Shown here: positions 11,879-12,380 of the stretch, piece by piece
Numbering within the stretch: position 1 is the first letter of the stretch
Layout of the letters: each line of letters starts with the position of its first letter
Source: an uncultured Streptomyces sp.
Lineage (GTDB): Bacteria > Actinomycetota > Actinomycetes > Streptomycetales > Streptomycetaceae
Direction of reading: 5' to 3'
Assembly (NCBI GenBank): GCA_946480485.1
Contig: CAMLJW010000116.1
Location: 1-12,380 of the forward strand
DNA length: 12,380 nucleotides
Position numbers and translations under genes: made by a program
The notes under the pieces: generated by a model
The model's input: only the letters and a program-made list of their open reading frames with translations
Told to the model about the DNA's origin: nothing
Databases searched by the model: none

Positions 11879-11935
11879 ATGGGCGAGCGAACCGTGCACA
11901 ACCGTAAGACGACCCGGGCAGGTGGGGCGCGATGA
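11879..11935 (+). CDS. Possible 18-codon upstream ORF joined to glnR
   Basis: ATG 11879 with AGGAGG at 11862-11867 opens an 18-residue [21 protein letters not shown]. Its TGA (11933-11935) overlaps the glnR ATG (11932-11934) as ATGA. This gives a classic coupled arrangement. The spacing of 11 bases is a little long. The ORF is basic and has no known match. It could be a leader that sets glnR translation, or a chance ORF. Confidence 0.4.
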   Translation: MGERTVHNRKTTRAGGAR

Positions 11936-12380
11936 GCTCTCTGCTGCTCCTGACCAACGCTCTTCAGCCGTCGACGGAGGTGCTTCCCGCTCTCGGCCTG
12001 CTTCTGCACCATGTGCGAGTGGCTCCGGCGGAAGGCCCCGCCCTCGTCGACACCCCTGGTGCCGACGTCATCCTCATCGACGGCCGACGCGACCTCCCGC
12101 AGGTACGCAGCCTGTGCCAGCTGCTGCGCTCCACCGGCCCCGGCTGTCCACTGATGCTCGTCGTGACGGAGGGCGGCCTCACGGCAGTCACCGCCGACTG
12201 GGGCATCGACGACGTCCTGCTCGACACCGCAGGTCCGGCGGAGGTCGAGGCCCGGCTGCGGCTCGCCCTGGGCCGCCAGCAGATCGTCAACGACGACTCC
12301 CCGATGGAGATCCGCAACGGCGATCTGTCGGTGGACGAGGCGACCTACAGTGCCAAACTCAAGGGCCGGGTCCTCGACCT
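11932..12380 (+). CDS. glnR: GlnR, global nitrogen regulator (partial, 5' part)
   Basis: 149 residues are visible before the window ends. The start [20 protein letters not shown] and the later [21 protein letters not shown] match streptomycete GlnR as I know it. It is an OmpR-type orphan response regulator that controls glnA, amtB, nirB and other nitrogen genes. The receiver domain (about 1-115) keeps Asp50 in [10 protein letters not shown] but lacks the full acidic pocket, so it is regarded as working without a sensor kinase. The winged-helix domain begins near residue 127 and lies mostly outside the window. ATG 11932 follows GGTGGGG (11921-11927). The upstream leader holds a terminator hairpin and a short ORF that overlaps this ATG. 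Confidence 0.95.
   Translation, partial: MSSLLLLTNALQPSTEVLPALGLLLHHVRVAPAEGPALVDTPGADVILIDGRRDLPQVRSLCQLLRSTGPGCPLMLVVTEGGLTAVTADWGIDDVLLDTAGPAEVEARLRLALGRQQIVNDDSPMEIRNGDLSVDEATYSAKLKGRVLD

Overview
The window looks like a piece of a Streptomyces chromosome. It is very GC-rich with strong G/C in third codon positions. It carries two streptomycete markers: the start of the nitrogen regulator GlnR, and RsiG, the c-di-GMP-dependent anti-sigma factor of the sporulation sigma factor WhiG. Most genes look like conserved core genes. I see no transposase, integrase, CRISPR array, tRNA or rRNA.

Layout, left to right. The end of a UvrA-like ATP-binding gene (1-87, +) is followed by an SGNH/GDSL hydrolase of the SsfX3 type (322-1584, +), which converges on rsiG (1696-2457, -). 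Diverging from rsiG is dtd (2622-3047, +), which converges on a minus-strand group: ygfZ (3076-4059), a Fur-family regulator (4094-4564), a nitrobindin-like protein (4689-5264) and a 33-residue membrane peptide gene (5330-5431). A DsrE-family gene (5748-6110, +) faces a second minus-strand group: a DUF3099 membrane protein (6375-6635), a DUF1416 protein (6806-7093), a tandem-rhodanese sulfurtransferase (7126-7971) and, upstream of that, a 26-residue Cys-containing leader peptide (8132-8212). A third minus-strand group holds a DUF2993/LmeA-like lipoprotein-type or secreted protein (8508-9257), a large Pro/Gln-rich multi-spanning membrane protein (9487-10776) and a MoaD/ThiS-like sulfur carrier (10785-11039). 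A broken alpha/beta hydrolase (11155-11625, -) separates this from glnR (11932 to the window end, +), which has an unusually structured 300-base leader.

How the genes fit together. Three sulfur-handling proteins (MoaD-like carrier, rhodanese, DsrE-like) lie within about 5.5 kb. The rhodanese unit carries a short leader ORF with two Cys codons followed directly by a hairpin, which suggests control by cysteine or translation. The Fur regulator, nitrobindin-like protein and YgfZ are in line on one strand, a possible metal/redox maintenance group. The ends, rsiG and glnR, are developmental and nitrogen regulators.

Most notable points: (i) the decayed hydrolase next to glnR, with a 50-bp insertion between direct repeats, a central deletion and a G-run frameshift; (ii) the rhodanese leader peptide system; (iii) a plus-strand terminator hairpin with no plus-strand gene before it, plus an 18-codon ORF joined to glnR by ATGA; (iv) a shared CTACnnTnGACG motif just before three starts that look leaderless; (v) two exact copies of the RsiG c-di-GMP signature. 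All family assignments are from reading the protein sequences; no search was run.
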